Source of the DNA: Methylobacterium sp. 77
GTDB taxonomy: Bacteria > Pseudomonadota > Alphaproteobacteria > Rhizobiales > Beijerinckiaceae
Direction of reading: 5' to 3'
NCBI RefSeq assembly: GCF_000372825.1
Contig: NZ_KB910516.1
Coordinates: 1,086,011 to 1,150,010 of the forward strand
Length of the DNA stretch: 64,000 nt
Under the pieces are notes generated by a model, which saw only the letters and a list, made by a program, of their open reading frames with translations, had not been told where the DNA came from and searched no databases. Below, piece after piece: positions 46,577 through 55,860 of this stretch (its first letter is position 1; every line of letters starts with the position of its first letter). The translations under genes were made by a program, and so were the position numbers.

Positions 46577-47941
46577 TCAGTTGCTGGCGAGGTGCGGCAT
46601 CGGGTCGACCGGGGTCGCGCCCTTGCGGATCTCGAAGTGGAGCTGGGGCGAGGTCACGTTGCCCGAAGCGCCGGACTTGGCGATGGTCTGGCCGCGCTTG
46701 ACCTTCTCGCCGGGGCGGACGTCGAGTTCGCCGTTATGGGCGTAGGCCGAGACGTAGCCGTTGGTGTGGCGGACGAGGACGAGCTTGCCGTAGCCCTTCA
46801 CGTCCGAACCGGCATAGGCGACCGTGCCGTCTTCGGCGGCCTTGACGGCGGTGCCCTCGGGCACCGCGATGTTGATGCCCTCGTTGCCGCTGGTGCCGTA
46901 GCCCGAGATCACCCGGCCCTTGGCGGGCCAGCGGAACGACTGGTCGGCCTCGGCGGGAGCCGGGGGAGCGACGGAGCCGGTGCTGGCGGGCTCGACCTTC
47001 TCGGGCGGCGCCAGGGATGCGACCTTGACCGGAGCGGCCTTGGCTTTCGCGGCCGCGGCTTCGGCGAGCTTGGCTTCGGCGGCCTTCTTCGCGGCGTCCT
47101 TGGCGGCTTCGGCCTTGGCGAGCTTGGCCTCGGATTCGGCGGACTTGCGGGCGGCCTCGGCCTTCGCCTTGGCGGGATCGACCTTCGGCGCTTCGACCTT
47201 GGCGACCTCGACGGGCTTCTTCACCTCGGCGACTTTCTTCACCTCGGCGGCCTTCTTGGCCTCCGCGATCTTCTTGGCGTCCGCGAGCTTCTTGGCGTCG
47301 ACCAGCTTGTTCGCCTCGACCAGCTTCCTGGCCTCGGCGAGCTTCCTGGCCTCGCCATCCTTGCGGGCGGCTTCGTGACGGACTGCTTCCTGACGGGCGG
47401 CTTCGGTGCGGGCAGCCTCGGCACGGGCCTTGGCTTCCATGGCCTTGGCCTCTGCCGCCCTGGATTCCGCAGCCCTGGACTCGGCAGCCTTGGCGCCGGC
47501 ATTGAACGGGAGGCGCGGCTGGGGTGCCACGGGCACCGCACGCGGCGTCACCGCCGGGGCGGCCATGCCGCGGCCGGCATCGGGATTCATGCCCGAGGGG
47601 TTCATGCCCGAGACCATGCCGGAGCCCGGCTCGGTGGAGGCGACGCGGCCGGTGGCCATCGGCGGAGCGGCCGCCAGCGGACGCGGCGACATCGGCGCAC
47701 CGAGCGACTGCGACTGAATCCGCGACGTCCGCACCACCGGTGCCGGCGCCAGCCCGCCCTCGTCGGGCAGGCTGCCCGTGGCGTTCGGCTCACTCGAAAT
47801 GTTGGACGCGAAGGGGTTCCCGAAGGGGTCCCCCAGACGCGACGCATCGGATGAACAACCGGCCGCACCGCCGCCGATCACACCGATGAGCGCGAAACGC
47901 GACAGCGTCCTCAACCCTAGACCAGTCCCGCGAACCCGCAT
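46577..47941 (-). CDS. nlpD: NlpD-like LytM-domain lipoprotein, probably non-catalytic
   Basis: A 454-residue outer-envelope lipoprotein with lipobox GAAGC (Cys29). The centre (residues about 150-330) is an extremely Lys/Ala/Glu-rich helix of repeated KKLADAKKIAEAKK type. The last 100 residues are an M23/LytM domain close to E. coli NlpD (YGTSGNEGINIAVPEGTAV, YAHNGELDVRPGEKVKRGQ, SPQLHFEIRKG). The metal-ligand positions HxGxD read NEGIN, so hydrolase activity is probably lost, as in amidase activators NlpD/EnvC. No LysM module was found. Position after surE-pcm matches the E. coli surE-pcm-nlpD order. Confidence 0.85.
   Translation of the reverse strand: MRVRGTGLGLRTLSRFALIGVIGGGAAGCSSDASRLGDPFGNPFASNISSEPNATGSLPDEGGLAPAPVVRTSRIQSQSLGAPMSPRPLAAAPPMATGRVASTEPGSGMVSGMNPSGMNPDAGRGMAAPAVTPRAVPVAPQPRLPFNAGAKAAESRAAESRAAEAKAMEAKARAEAARTEAARQEAVRHEAARKDGEARKLAEARKLVEANKLVDAKKLADAKKIAEAKKAAEVKKVAEVKKPVEVAKVEAPKVDPAKAKAEAARKSAESEAKLAKAEAAKDAAKKAAEAKLAEAAAAKAKAAPVKVASLAPPEKVEPASTGSVAPPAPAEADQSFRWPAKGRVISGYGTSGNEGINIAVPEGTAVKAAEDGTVAYAGSDVKGYGKLVLVRHTNGYVSAYAHNGELDVRPGEKVKRGQTIAKSGASGNVTSPQLHFEIRKGATPVDPMPHLASN
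47040..47480 (-). repeat. Degenerate repeat region encoding the Ala/Lys helix of the NlpD-like protein
   Basis: The stretch is built of imperfect 15- to 33-base units such as TCGGCGAGCTTCTTGGCGTC, giving repeated AKKLxDAKKL and AESRAAESRAAE residues. The protein product is a long charged helix that could span the periplasm from the lipid anchor to the LytM domain. Such tracts are prone to in-frame length change. Confidence 0.7.
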
Positions 47942-48154
47942 CGACGCACCTGTTAGCCTGACGCAACTTGATGACGTCATTCAAACGGGATTCAGGTTAA
48001 ACAACCGTTCCCGTTCACCACGTTTTCGGTGCTGACGGAACTTTCCGGGATCGGGGCGCTCTCGGTCGCCGACGGCTCGAAATGCCTCGACCGGCGATAA
48101 CATCATGGCCGAACAACGGGTTGGCCCGTCGCATCCTCGGCGGACACGGACATG

Positions 48155-48802
48155 TCAGAGAATCGTGGCCCTGCCCGGGGTGAGAGGCGCCAGCCTCGAG
48201 CGATCGCCGACCGCCTCGCTGATCCGCCCGTCGCGATCCCGGTCGACCACGGCGAGGCGGCTGTCGGTTCCGTGACCGAGGGCGCCGACGAGACGGCCGC
48301 CGGGCGCCAGGGCGGCGACGAGATGGTCCGGCAAAGCGGGCAGGGTCCCGTTGACGAGGATGCGGTCGAAGGCGCCCTCCCCGGCCAAGGCGGGATCGAG
48401 CCCGTCGCCCATCTCCACGCAGGCGATCACCCGGTCTTCGGGGTCGAGGGCGGCGACGGCGTCCTCGGCCAGCGTCGCGTAGCGCTCGACGCTCAGGATC
48501 GCGGCGGCGCCGAGTCGGATCAGCAGGGTGGTGACATAGCCTGAGCCGGTGCCGATCTCGAGGATGCGGGCTCTGGGCTTCACCTTCAGCGCGGTGAGCA
48601 TGGCCGCCACCGTCGTCGGCGCCGACATGGTCTGGCCGCAGGGCAGCGGCAGGGCGATGTCGCGCCGGGCGAGCTCCCGATGCTCACGCGGCGCGAAGCG
48701 GGCGCGCGGCACCCGTTCCATGGCGCGCAGCGTATCGGTATCGCGCACGCCGAGGCCGCGCAGGGCCATGACGAAGGCGGCATCCTCGACCGAGCCCTCC
48801 AT
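48155..48802 (-). CDS. pcm: Protein-L-isoaspartate O-methyltransferase
   Basis: Repairs isoaspartyl damage in proteins using SAM. It has 215 residues from ATG 48802; the frame continues to 48871 and the exact start is uncertain. Motif I is ILEIGTGSGYVTTLL, followed by VERYATLAEDA. The substrate loop reads LPCGQTMSAPTTVA instead of the usual ISQPYMVA, a mild departure. DRILVNGTLPALPDHLVAALAPGGRLV is motif II-III. It lies directly downstream of surE and upstream of nlpD. Confidence 0.87.
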   Translation of the reverse strand: MEGSVEDAAFVMALRGLGVRDTDTLRAMERVPRARFAPREHRELARRDIALPLPCGQTMSAPTTVAAMLTALKVKPRARILEIGTGSGYVTTLLIRLGAAAILSVERYATLAEDAVAALDPEDRVIACVEMGDGLDPALAGEGAFDRILVNGTLPALPDHLVAALAPGGRLVGALGHGTDSRLAVVDRDRDGRISEAVGDRSRLAPLTPGRATIL

Positions 48803-48919
48803 CGTCACGAGCTGCGCGTCATGGCTGTGTGCGGACGTTCCGGTTGCCGGAACGTCCGCAATCCGGCGCATCGGCGCCGACGCGCGGTCGCGCCTGCGCT
48901 GCGCGAAGACCGGAGCGTC

Positions 48920-49684
48920 TCACTCGGCGAAGGCCTGCGCGAAGCGGGTCAGGCTCGGCTCGTCGGTGAGGTCGAGGCGCAGGGGCGTCACCGAGATGCG
49001 GTTCTCGGCGATGGCCTTCAGGTCGGTGCCGTGGCCCGGCTCGAACCGGGCCTTGGCGAAGGCAAGCCAGAAATACGGGTTGCCGCGCCCGTCCTGGCGC
49101 GCGTCGATGGCGAGCAGCGCCTGGTTGCGCATGCCCTGCGCGGCCACCGAGGTGCCGGCGACCTCCTCGGGCTCGCAATCGGGGAAGTTGACGTTGACGA
49201 CGATGCCGGGCTCGATCCCGATCTCCAGGATCTTCCGGACCACGCCCGGCCCGTGATGGGCGGCGCAGGACCACTTGATCGCCCCGCGCCCGCCCGCGCC
49301 ATAGGCCTGGCTCATGGCGATGGAGCGCACGTTGAGGATGGTCCCCTCCATCGCCGCCGCGATCGTGCCCGAATAGGTCACGTCCTCGGCGACGTTCTGG
49401 CCCCGGTTGACGCCGGACAGGACGAGGTCCGGCCCATGGTCCTTGAGGATGTGGCGCACGCCCATGATCACGCAATCGGAGGGCGTGCCCTTCACCGCGA
49501 AGCGCTTCTCGGAGATCTGGCGCAGGCGCAGGGGATCGTTGAGCGACAGCGAGTGCGAGACGCCGGACTGGTCGCTCTCGGGGGCCACGACCCAGACGTC
49601 GTCGGACAGGGTCCGGGCGATGCCCTCCAGGGTCTCGAGCCCCGGCGCGTGGATGCCGTCGTCGTTGGTGACCAGGATGCGCAT
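48920..49684 (-). CDS. surE: 5'/3'-nucleotidase SurE
   Basis: A 254-residue stationary-phase survival phosphatase acting on nucleoside monophosphates. The N terminus [19 protein letters not shown] holds the NDD metal site. VAPESDQSGVSHSLS, GTPSDCVIMG, DLVLSGVNRGQNVAEDVTYSGTIAAAMEG follow as expected. ATG 49684 overlaps the serS stop by one base (TGATG), so translation is coupled. The longer frame to 50194 lies inside serS and is not real. Confidence 0.95.
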   Translation of the reverse strand: MRILVTNDDGIHAPGLETLEGIARTLSDDVWVVAPESDQSGVSHSLSLNDPLRLRQISEKRFAVKGTPSDCVIMGVRHILKDHGPDLVLSGVNRGQNVAEDVTYSGTIAAAMEGTILNVRSIAMSQAYGAGGRGAIKWSCAAHHGPGVVRKILEIGIEPGIVVNVNFPDCEPEEVAGTSVAAQGMRNQALLAIDARQDGRGNPYFWLAFAKARFEPGHGTDLKAIAENRISVTPLRLDLTDEPSLTRFAQAFAE

Positions 49685-50970
49685 CAGCTCTTCAGCCCTT
49701 CGATCTTCTCGATGCCGCCCATGTAGGGCTTGAGAACCGACGGGATGGTGACGCTGCCGTCCGGGTTCTGGTAATTTTCCATCACGGCGATGAGGGCACG
49801 GCCCACGGCGACGCCGGATCCGTTGAGCGTATGCACGAATTGTGCGCCCTTGCCCTCCTTGGGACGGTAGCGCGCGTTCATCCGCCGCGCCTGGAAGTCG
49901 CCGCAGACCGAGCAGGACGAGATCTCGCGGAAGGTCTCCTGCCCCGGCATCCAGACCTCGATGTCGTAGGTCTTCTGGCTGGCGAAGCCCATGTCGCCGG
50001 TGCAGAGCGTCATCACCCGGTAGGTCAGGTCGAGCTTCTTCAGCACGGCTTCCGCCGAACCGAGCATGCGCTCGTGCTCGTTCGCCGATTGCTCTGGCGT
50101 GGTGATCGAGACGAGCTCGACCTTGTTGAACTGGTGCTGGCGCAGCATGCCGCGCGTATCGCGCCCGGCCGAGCCGGCCTCGGCCCGGAAGCACGGGGTC
50201 AGCGCGGTGAAGCGTAAGGGAAGCTCGTCCTCGGAGAGGATGCTCTCGCGCACGAGGTTGGTGAGGGGGACTTCCGCCGTGGGGATGAGCCAGTGCTCCT
50301 CACCGGCCCGGAACTGGTCGTCGCGGAACTTCGGCAGCTGCGCCGTGCCGAACATCGCCTCGTCGCGCACCAGGATCGGCGGCGCCACTTCGGTGTAGCC
50401 GTGCTCGCCCGTATGCAGGTCGAGCATGAACTGGCCGAGCGCCCGCTCCAGACGCGCCAGCTGGCCCTTCAGCACCACGAAGCGGGCGCCGGACATGCGC
50501 GAGGCCGCCTCGAAATCCATCAGGCCGAAGGCCTCGCCGAGCTCGAAATGCTGGCGGCCGGTGGCGAGCCTGGTGCGGCTCGCAGAGAAGGCGCGGTGCT
50601 CGACATTGCCGTGCTCGTCGGCGCCGTCCGGCACGTCCGGGTTGGGGCGGTTCGGGATCGCGGCGAGGCGGTCGTCGAGGACCTTGCCGGCTTCCGCCTG
50701 GGCCGCCTCCAGGGCAGGCCCCTCCTCCTTCAGGCGCGCGACTTCCGCCATGAGCTCGGCGGCCCGCGCCTCGTCCTTCGCCTTCTTGGCGCCGCCGATC
50801 TCCTTGGCGAGAGCGTTGCGCCGCTCCTGATTCGCCTGCGCCGCCGAGGTCGCGGATTTGCGCGCGTCGTCGAGGGCGATCAGCTCGTCCGAGAGCGCGC
50901 CGAGGCCGCGACGGCGCAGGGCCTCGTCGAAGGCGTGCGGGTTCTCGCGGATGGCGCGGATGTCGTGCAT
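49684..50970 (-). CDS. serS: Seryl-tRNA synthetase
   Basis: A 428-residue class II synthetase. It has an N-terminal coiled-coil arm (residues about 28-105), then motif 2 [27 protein letters not shown] and motif 3 [26 protein letters not shown]. Start at ATG 50970 ([18 protein letters not shown]). It is followed by surE with a one-base overlap. A palindromic repeat separates it from tatC. Confidence 0.96.
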   Translation of the reverse strand: MHDIRAIRENPHAFDEALRRRGLGALSDELIALDDARKSATSAAQANQERRNALAKEIGGAKKAKDEARAAELMAEVARLKEEGPALEAAQAEAGKVLDDRLAAIPNRPNPDVPDGADEHGNVEHRAFSASRTRLATGRQHFELGEAFGLMDFEAASRMSGARFVVLKGQLARLERALGQFMLDLHTGEHGYTEVAPPILVRDEAMFGTAQLPKFRDDQFRAGEEHWLIPTAEVPLTNLVRESILSEDELPLRFTALTPCFRAEAGSAGRDTRGMLRQHQFNKVELVSITTPEQSANEHERMLGSAEAVLKKLDLTYRVMTLCTGDMGFASQKTYDIEVWMPGQETFREISSCSVCGDFQARRMNARYRPKEGKGAQFVHTLNGSGVAVGRALIAVMENYQNPDGSVTIPSVLKPYMGGIEKIEGLKS

Positions 50971-51063
50971 GGGCGGCTCGGTTCGCTGTGACTCGCGGAC
51001 GCTTTGCAGCATCGGGGCACCCCCGACAAGGCCGGGCCGATATGGCCTCCGCCCAGCCCACCA

Positions 51064-51176
51064 CCTCATCCTGAGATGCCGAAGCACCGGCGAAGGCCTC
51101 GAAGGAGGCCCCCAGAGACCACGGAGCGGACTGGAAGCCTCCTTCGAGGCCGCTCACGCGGCACCTCAGGATGAGG
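51064..51176. repeat. Intergenic palindromic repeat element between tatC and serS
   Basis: Nested inverted repeats span 113 bases. The outer arms are CCTCATCCTGAG at 51064-51075 and CTCAGGATGAGG at 51165-51176. The inner arms are GGCCTCGAAGGAGGC at 51095-51109 and GCCTCCTTCGAGGCC at 51137-51151. The layout resembles dispersed palindromic elements (RIME-like) of Rhizobiales intergenic regions. Transcribed, it would form a long cruciform-like hairpin. Only one copy is in the window. Confidence 0.75.
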
Positions 51177-51201
51177 CATGCGGGTGGGGCTTATGGAGCG
51201 A

Positions 51202-52002
51202 CTACGGTTCCAGCCCTTCGGCCGCGCGCATGGCCTTGCGGCGGCGCTCGACGCGGGCGACCGAGAAGATCGAGGCCTCGTAGAGCAGGAGCATCGGCAG
51301 GGCCAGCGAGAGCTGCGAGATCACGTCGGGCGGGGTCAGAATCGCCGCGGCCACGAAGACGAGGACGATGGCGTAGCGGCGCTTCTCGCGCAGGAAGGCG
51401 GTGTCGATCACGCCGATCTGGCCGAGCAGGGTGAGGATCACCGGCAGCTGGAACGCCAGGCCAAAGGCGAAGATCAGCGTCATGATGAGCGAGAGATACT
51501 CGTCCACCTTTGGCAGCAGCGAGATCGTCGCCTCCCCCGGTTGGCCGACCTGCTGCAGGCTCACCGAGAACTGGATCAGCAGCGGCATCGCCAGGAAGAA
51601 CACCACCAGCGCGCCGAGCACGAAGAAGATCGGCGTGGCGACGAGGTAGGGCAGGAAGGCCTGACGCTCGTTGCGGTAGAGGCCCGGCGCCACGAAGGCG
51701 TAGATCTGCGTCGCGATGACCGGGAAGGCGAGGAAGGCCGCGCCGAACACGCTGAGCTTGATGTTGGTGAAGACCTGCTCGAGGAAATGCGTCGCGATGA
51801 GCTGCGCCTTCTCCGGCCCGACCACCGAGACGTAGGGATGGAGCAGGATGTTGTAGATGTGCCGCGAGACGAAGAAGCACGCGAAGAACATCACCACGAA
51901 CGCCGCGAGCGACTTGATCAGCCGCGAGCGCAATTCGATCAGGTGATCGAGGAGCGGCGCGCGCGACGCCTCGACCTCGGATTCGTCGACCGGATCGATC
52001 AT
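51202..52002 (-). CDS. tatC: Sec-independent protein translocase TatC
   Basis: The 266-residue core receptor of the twin-arginine translocase, with six TM helices. It has PLLDHLIELRSRLIKSLAAF, the conserved FFEQVFTNIK-like segment HFLEQVFTNIKLSVFGAAF, FGLAFQLPVILTLLG and REKRRYAIVLVFVAAAILTPPD. The start overlaps tatB by four bases (ATGA). It exports folded, often cofactor-bearing proteins. Confidence 0.96.
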   Translation of the reverse strand: MIDPVDESEVEASRAPLLDHLIELRSRLIKSLAAFVVMFFACFFVSRHIYNILLHPYVSVVGPEKAQLIATHFLEQVFTNIKLSVFGAAFLAFPVIATQIYAFVAPGLYRNERQAFLPYLVATPIFFVLGALVVFFLAMPLLIQFSVSLQQVGQPGEATISLLPKVDEYLSLIMTLIFAFGLAFQLPVILTLLGQIGVIDTAFLREKRRYAIVLVFVAAAILTPPDVISQLSLALPMLLLYEASIFSVARVERRRKAMRAAEGLEP

Positions 52003-52541
52003 GAGGTGGCGCCGGGCTCGGGAAGCTTGGTTTCGGTCGGCTTAGCGTCTTCCGGCTTCAGCAAGGGCGCGGAGGAGGCTTCGGCAGGCGGCGCGGGAGC
52101 ACGAGGCGGAAGGTCCGGCAGGGCATGGACCGGCGGCGGCGGCGGCTCGGGCGAGACCGCGTCCGGTGAGACTGGTTCGGACGTGGCCGGCGGATCGTCC
52201 TCGGCGAGCTTGGCGGCCACGTTGGCCAGGGGCTGCGTGCTCGGCTGGGCGCGGCCGTCCACGGCGCCGCGGATCTCGTCGCGGATGGTCTGGACCGGGT
52301 TGAAGCTCGGTCCCATCGTGCTCGCGGAGCGCTTGATGCCGTCGACCTCGCGACGGACCTCGTCGAACTCGGCCTCGCGGATCGCCTCGTTGAACTGCGC
52401 GTGGAACTCGCCGGCCATGCGGCGCATCTTGCCCGTGATCTGGCCGACCGTGCGCAGGGCCTTGGGCAGGTCCTTCGGGCCGATGACGATGAGGGCGACG
52501 CCGCCGATCAGCATCACCTCGCCCCAACTCATGTCGAACAT
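51999..52541 (-). CDS. tatB: Sec-independent protein translocase TatB
   Basis: A 180-residue Tat component with MFDMSWGEVMLIGGVALIVIGPKDLPKALRTVGQITGK, the N-terminal TM helix and amphipathic helix with the GPKDLP hinge. A long Pro/Ala-rich C-terminal tail follows, longer than in E. coli but usual for Rhizobiales. It is coupled to tatC by a 4-base overlap and lies 97 bases after tatA. Confidence 0.95.
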   Translation of the reverse strand: MFDMSWGEVMLIGGVALIVIGPKDLPKALRTVGQITGKMRRMAGEFHAQFNEAIREAEFDEVRREVDGIKRSASTMGPSFNPVQTIRDEIRGAVDGRAQPSTQPLANVAAKLAEDDPPATSEPVSPDAVSPEPPPPPVHALPDLPPRAPAPPAEASSAPLLKPEDAKPTETKLPEPGATS

Positions 52542-52638
52542 GGCGTCGCTCGTCCCGCGGCCGATGGCCTGTGCCTCGTCACGGCCGGCGGCCTAGCATA
52601 AGTTTGCGCAAGGCCGATGCCTGTCCGGACGGTTTCCC

Positions 52639-52905
52639 TCAGACGACCTTGCGGTCGGTCGCCACATGGCTCGCCGTGGCGGGCTCGCCCTGGTGGGGCA
52701 GCGTGCGCACCGGCTCGCCGTTGCTCGGCGGCGGAACGGCGGGGGCGGCCTGTCCGGCGGGGGTCTCGTCCTCGGCCATGCCCTTCTTGAAGGCCTTGAT
52801 GCCCTTGGCGACGTCGCCCATCAGGTCCGAGATCTTGCCGCGCCCGAACAGCAGCATCACGATGCCCGCGACGATGATCCAGTGCCAGATACTCATGCTG
52901 CCCAT
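52639..52905 (-). CDS. tatA: Sec-independent protein translocase TatA
   Basis: The 88-residue pore-forming Tat subunit: [42 protein letters not shown] gives the TM helix, FGRGK hinge and amphipathic helix. AGGAG lies 6 bases before ATG 52905. The C-terminal tail is acidic and Pro-rich. It is the first gene of tatABC. The scpA/scpB genes that often lie between nagZ and tatA in Rhizobiales are absent here. Confidence 0.95.
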   Translation of the reverse strand: MGSMSIWHWIIVAGIVMLLFGRGKISDLMGDVAKGIKAFKKGMAEDETPAGQAAPAVPPPSNGEPVRTLPHQGEPATASHVATDRKVV

Positions 52906-53147
52906 GGCAAACTCCTGCGCTCACGCGGTCGCTTCGCCCAGCGACGCCACTTCCGAGAGATTGCCGGGAACCTAAGGATGGCGGGGGTCGAACACAAGAA
53001 CTGCGCGACATCGCCTCATGGCATTTGAGCCCGATGAGACAATTGTGCTGTGCACCATGGGCGTGGCGGAAGACCGTCACGGGAGAGCGCCCGCCACAAC
53101 TCTCCGGCTTCGTTTCCGAAAACCGCCCCCCTTTTCGGGATGATGCT

Positions 53148-54152
53148 TTAGGCGTGCGCGGAGAGTGCCGCCTCGAAGCGCGAGCGCGCCTCGGCCACGT
53201 CGAACTCGGCGTGCGGGGCGAGCCGGGCGAGAGCGGCCTCTGCCCGGCGCAGCGCTTCGCCGGCCAGGACCGGGGAGCCCGCGACGACGGCGCGCATCTC
53301 CTCCGCGTCGCCGTTGCAATGGAGCGCGACGTCGATGCCGGCGGCGAAGGCCTTCTCGGCCTTCTCGCGGAAGGTGCCGTCGAGGGCCTTCATCGAGAGG
53401 TCGTCGGTCATCAGCAGGCCGTCGAAGCCGATCAGGCCGCGGATCACCTGGCCGATCACCACGCTCGACTGGGTGGCGGGGTGATGCGGATCGAGGGCGG
53501 CGTAGACCACATGCGCGCTCATCGCCATCGGCAGGTCGGCGAGCGCCCGGAAGGGGACGAAGTCGTGGGCGGCGAGACTGACGCCCTCGGCCTCCACCAC
53601 CGGCAGGTCCATGTGGCTGTCGCAGGCGGCGCGACCGTGCCCGGGAATGTGCTTGATCACGGGGAGGACGCCGCCCTCCATCAGCCCCTCGGCCACCGCG
53701 CGCCCGAGGGCGATGACGGTCTGCGGATCGGTGCCGTAGGCGCGGTCGCCGATGATGTCGTGGGCTCCCGCCACCGGCACGTCGAGGACGGGCGCGCAAT
53801 CGACGTTGATGCCGACGGAGGCGAGATCGTGCGCCATCAGCCGCGCGCCGAGGCGGGCCATGGCCTCGCCCGACCCGTTGAGGCGGCCGAAACGGGCGCC
53901 GGCCGGGTAGGACGGCCAATGCGGCGGGCCCATGCGCTGGACCCGTCCGCCCTCCTGGTCGATCAGGATCGGCGCATCGGCGCGGCCGACCGTGGCGCGC
54001 AGCGCATCGGTGAGCGCCCTCACCTCGTCCGGCGAGCCGATATTGCGCTTGAACAGGATGAAGCCCCAGGGCTGCGCGTCGCGGAAGAACGCGGCTTCCT
54101 CGTCCGAGAGGGTCCGTCCGGCACAGCCAAGGATCAGGGCGCGAGTGGTCAT
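53148..54152 (-). CDS. nagZ: Beta-N-acetylhexosaminidase NagZ
   Basis: A 334-residue GH3 glycosidase that removes N-acetylglucosamine from anhydromuropeptides in the cytosol during cell-wall recycling. Motifs are LIDQEGGRVQRM, the KHIPGHGRAACDSHMDLP loop with the His/Asp acid-base pair, and GLLMTDDLSMKAL with the nucleophile Asp. Start at ATG 54152. The upstream frame to 54308 is low-complexity and was dropped. In this species it may also affect beta-lactamase induction, as in other Gram-negatives, but no ampR/ampC gene is here. Confidence 0.93.
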   Translation of the reverse strand: MTTRALILGCAGRTLSDEEAAFFRDAQPWGFILFKRNIGSPDEVRALTDALRATVGRADAPILIDQEGGRVQRMGPPHWPSYPAGARFGRLNGSGEAMARLGARLMAHDLASVGINVDCAPVLDVPVAGAHDIIGDRAYGTDPQTVIALGRAVAEGLMEGGVLPVIKHIPGHGRAACDSHMDLPVVEAEGVSLAAHDFVPFRALADLPMAMSAHVVYAALDPHHPATQSSVVIGQVIRGLIGFDGLLMTDDLSMKALDGTFREKAEKAFAAGIDVALHCNGDAEEMRAVVAGSPVLAGEALRRAEAALARLAPHAEFDVAEARSRFEAALSAHA

Positions 54153-54273
54153 GGGCGTGATGCTCGATTCGGGGCGATGCTCGGCTCGACGTGACGGACG
54201 CCCTGCTCGCCCCGCTTCCTCGAAGACTCCCACACGGGCGGCCTCGACGACGGCGTCAGGGACGTTGGATACG

Positions 54274-54299
54274 GCGACGACCTCCGTGGAGGCCGTCGC
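54274..54299. other. Hairpin between the SPOR gene and nagZ
   Basis: The sequence GCGACGACCTCC-GT-GGAGGCCGTCGC forms an 11-base stem with one G-U pair. It sits in the 226-base gap upstream of nagZ, with two near-identical copies of GGTTCGCGCxCTCAAT at about 54317 and 54369. It has no U-run; a terminator or attenuator role is only possible. Confidence 0.4.
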
Positions 54300-54378
54300 T
54301 TCGCTCAAGCGGATCTGGTTCGCGCGCTCAATGGGCTTGGAGTCGCACGCTCGATTCTCGGGGTTTCGGTTCGCGCAC

Positions 54379-55830
54379 TCAATTCTTGGCGACGAAGCAC
54401 TGGCCGCCGGCGCCCTGCAACTCGGTGCAGAGGGTGGTGGCCTCGGCCTTGGCCAGGGGTCCGACGCGGACGCGGTAGATCGTCTTGCCGCTGACTTCGG
54501 CCTGACGGATCAGGGCGGGCTTGCCGGAGAGCTGACTGAACTTGCCCTGCATCTGCTTGAACGCGGATTGCGCCTCGGCCTCGCTGGTGCGCACGCCGAG
54601 CTGGACCGAGTAGCCGCTGACCGGCGCCGTCGAGGCGGTGACGGTCGGCGTCGGCGCGGGCAGAGCGGAGGTCGCGTCGGGGGCGACGGCGGCGACGCGC
54701 TGCGGAGCCTTCACGCGAGGGGCCGGTGCGGGAGCGGGCACGGTCGGCTCCGGCGCCGAGGCCTCGACGACGGGAGCGGGGGTCGACGCGGGCAGCTTGC
54801 CGACGCGGGGATGCATCGATCCGTTGGTGGAGCCGCCGGTATCGCCCGGCAGGGTCATGGTCGGGATCACGGATTGGGGAGCGGTGGCCTCGCGCTGCGG
54901 CGGCGGCGGCGGGGTATCGGGCTTCACCGACACGGTGCGCACCCGGCGCGGCTCGCCGAACGTGTCGGTGAGAGGGCCGGTATTGCCGGCCTGCCCCGTC
55001 GCGGGGGTGGCTCCCCCCTCCCCGGCGCGCTGGGCCGACCGGGCGGCCTGCGCCACGTCGACCGGCTGCTCCTCGCGGTTGACGATGCGAATCTGGCCGT
55101 CCTTGGCGTTGCGGTCGTAGATCTGCTTGTTCTGATCGGGAATCTCGACGCCGTCCGCCTTCTGGGGCGCGATCTTCAGCGGGGCCTTGTCGGCCATGAT
55201 CGTCGGCACGGTGCCGTCGCTCGCGCCCGAATGCAGGGTCCGCCATGTCAGGGCGCCGGTGACACAGACCGCCAGCACGCCGAGGCCGGCACCCACGGAG
55301 ACGAGGCGGCTGCGCTGGCGCGGACGCTCGGCCGCACGGTTGAGGCGGTCCTCCTGCTCCGGCGCGAAGGCCTCGGAGCCGTGAGGATCGTGGGCCGCAT
55401 CGGCATAGGCGCCGTGATCGACGGAGGCGAGATACTGGTCGAACGCATCCGCCGGATGGGCCGAGAGCGGAGCATGCGGGTCCGGCGCCATCTGATGCTG
55501 GGGATGCTGGGCATAGACCGAGGGCGCGGCGGCGTAGGCCTGCGGAGCGGGCGCCGGGGCCTCCTCGTAGAAACTCGGCTCCCTGCGTCCTGCCTGAACG
55601 TGTCCTGCCTGAATCTGCCCGCCCTGATTCTGCGGCTCGGGGGCGGCGCGGGAATCCCGCGCCTCGAGCAGCGCGCGGAAGGGATCATCCTGGCCGACGA
55701 TGCGGGCGAGCTCGGCCAGGGGGTCGGGTTTCACCGTCGGCTGAGCCTGCGGCTGGGGAACCGGCGTGGGCTGCAACTCACGCGCGAAGGCGTCGAAATC
55801 GACATGCGCTCGCGAAGCGTTCGTCGTCAT
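54379..55830 (-). CDS. SPOR-domain membrane protein
   Basis: A 483-residue single-pass protein. The cytosolic part (1-175) is disordered and Pro/Gln/Ala-rich. TM segment at about 176-196 (LVSVGAGLGVLAVCVTGAL). A periplasmic linker rich in Pro and Thr follows. The SPOR domain occupies about residues 405-483 (GYSVQLGVRTSEAEAQSAFKQ, IYRVRVGPLAKAEATTLC) and binds denuded glycans at the division septum. Start at ATG 55830. The argS-SPOR-nagZ order is common in Alphaproteobacteria. Confidence 0.88.
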   Translation of the reverse strand: MTTNASRAHVDFDAFARELQPTPVPQPQAQPTVKPDPLAELARIVGQDDPFRALLEARDSRAAPEPQNQGGQIQAGHVQAGRREPSFYEEAPAPAPQAYAAAPSVYAQHPQHQMAPDPHAPLSAHPADAFDQYLASVDHGAYADAAHDPHGSEAFAPEQEDRLNRAAERPRQRSRLVSVGAGLGVLAVCVTGALTWRTLHSGASDGTVPTIMADKAPLKIAPQKADGVEIPDQNKQIYDRNAKDGQIRIVNREEQPVDVAQAARSAQRAGEGGATPATGQAGNTGPLTDTFGEPRRVRTVSVKPDTPPPPPQREATAPQSVIPTMTLPGDTGGSTNGSMHPRVGKLPASTPAPVVEASAPEPTVPAPAPAPRVKAPQRVAAVAPDATSALPAPTPTVTASTAPVSGYSVQLGVRTSEAEAQSAFKQMQGKFSQLSGKPALIRQAEVSGKTIYRVRVGPLAKAEATTLCTELQGAGGQCFVAKN

Positions 55831-55860
55831 GGCAGCATTCCTCTTCACGCCGAGATCACC

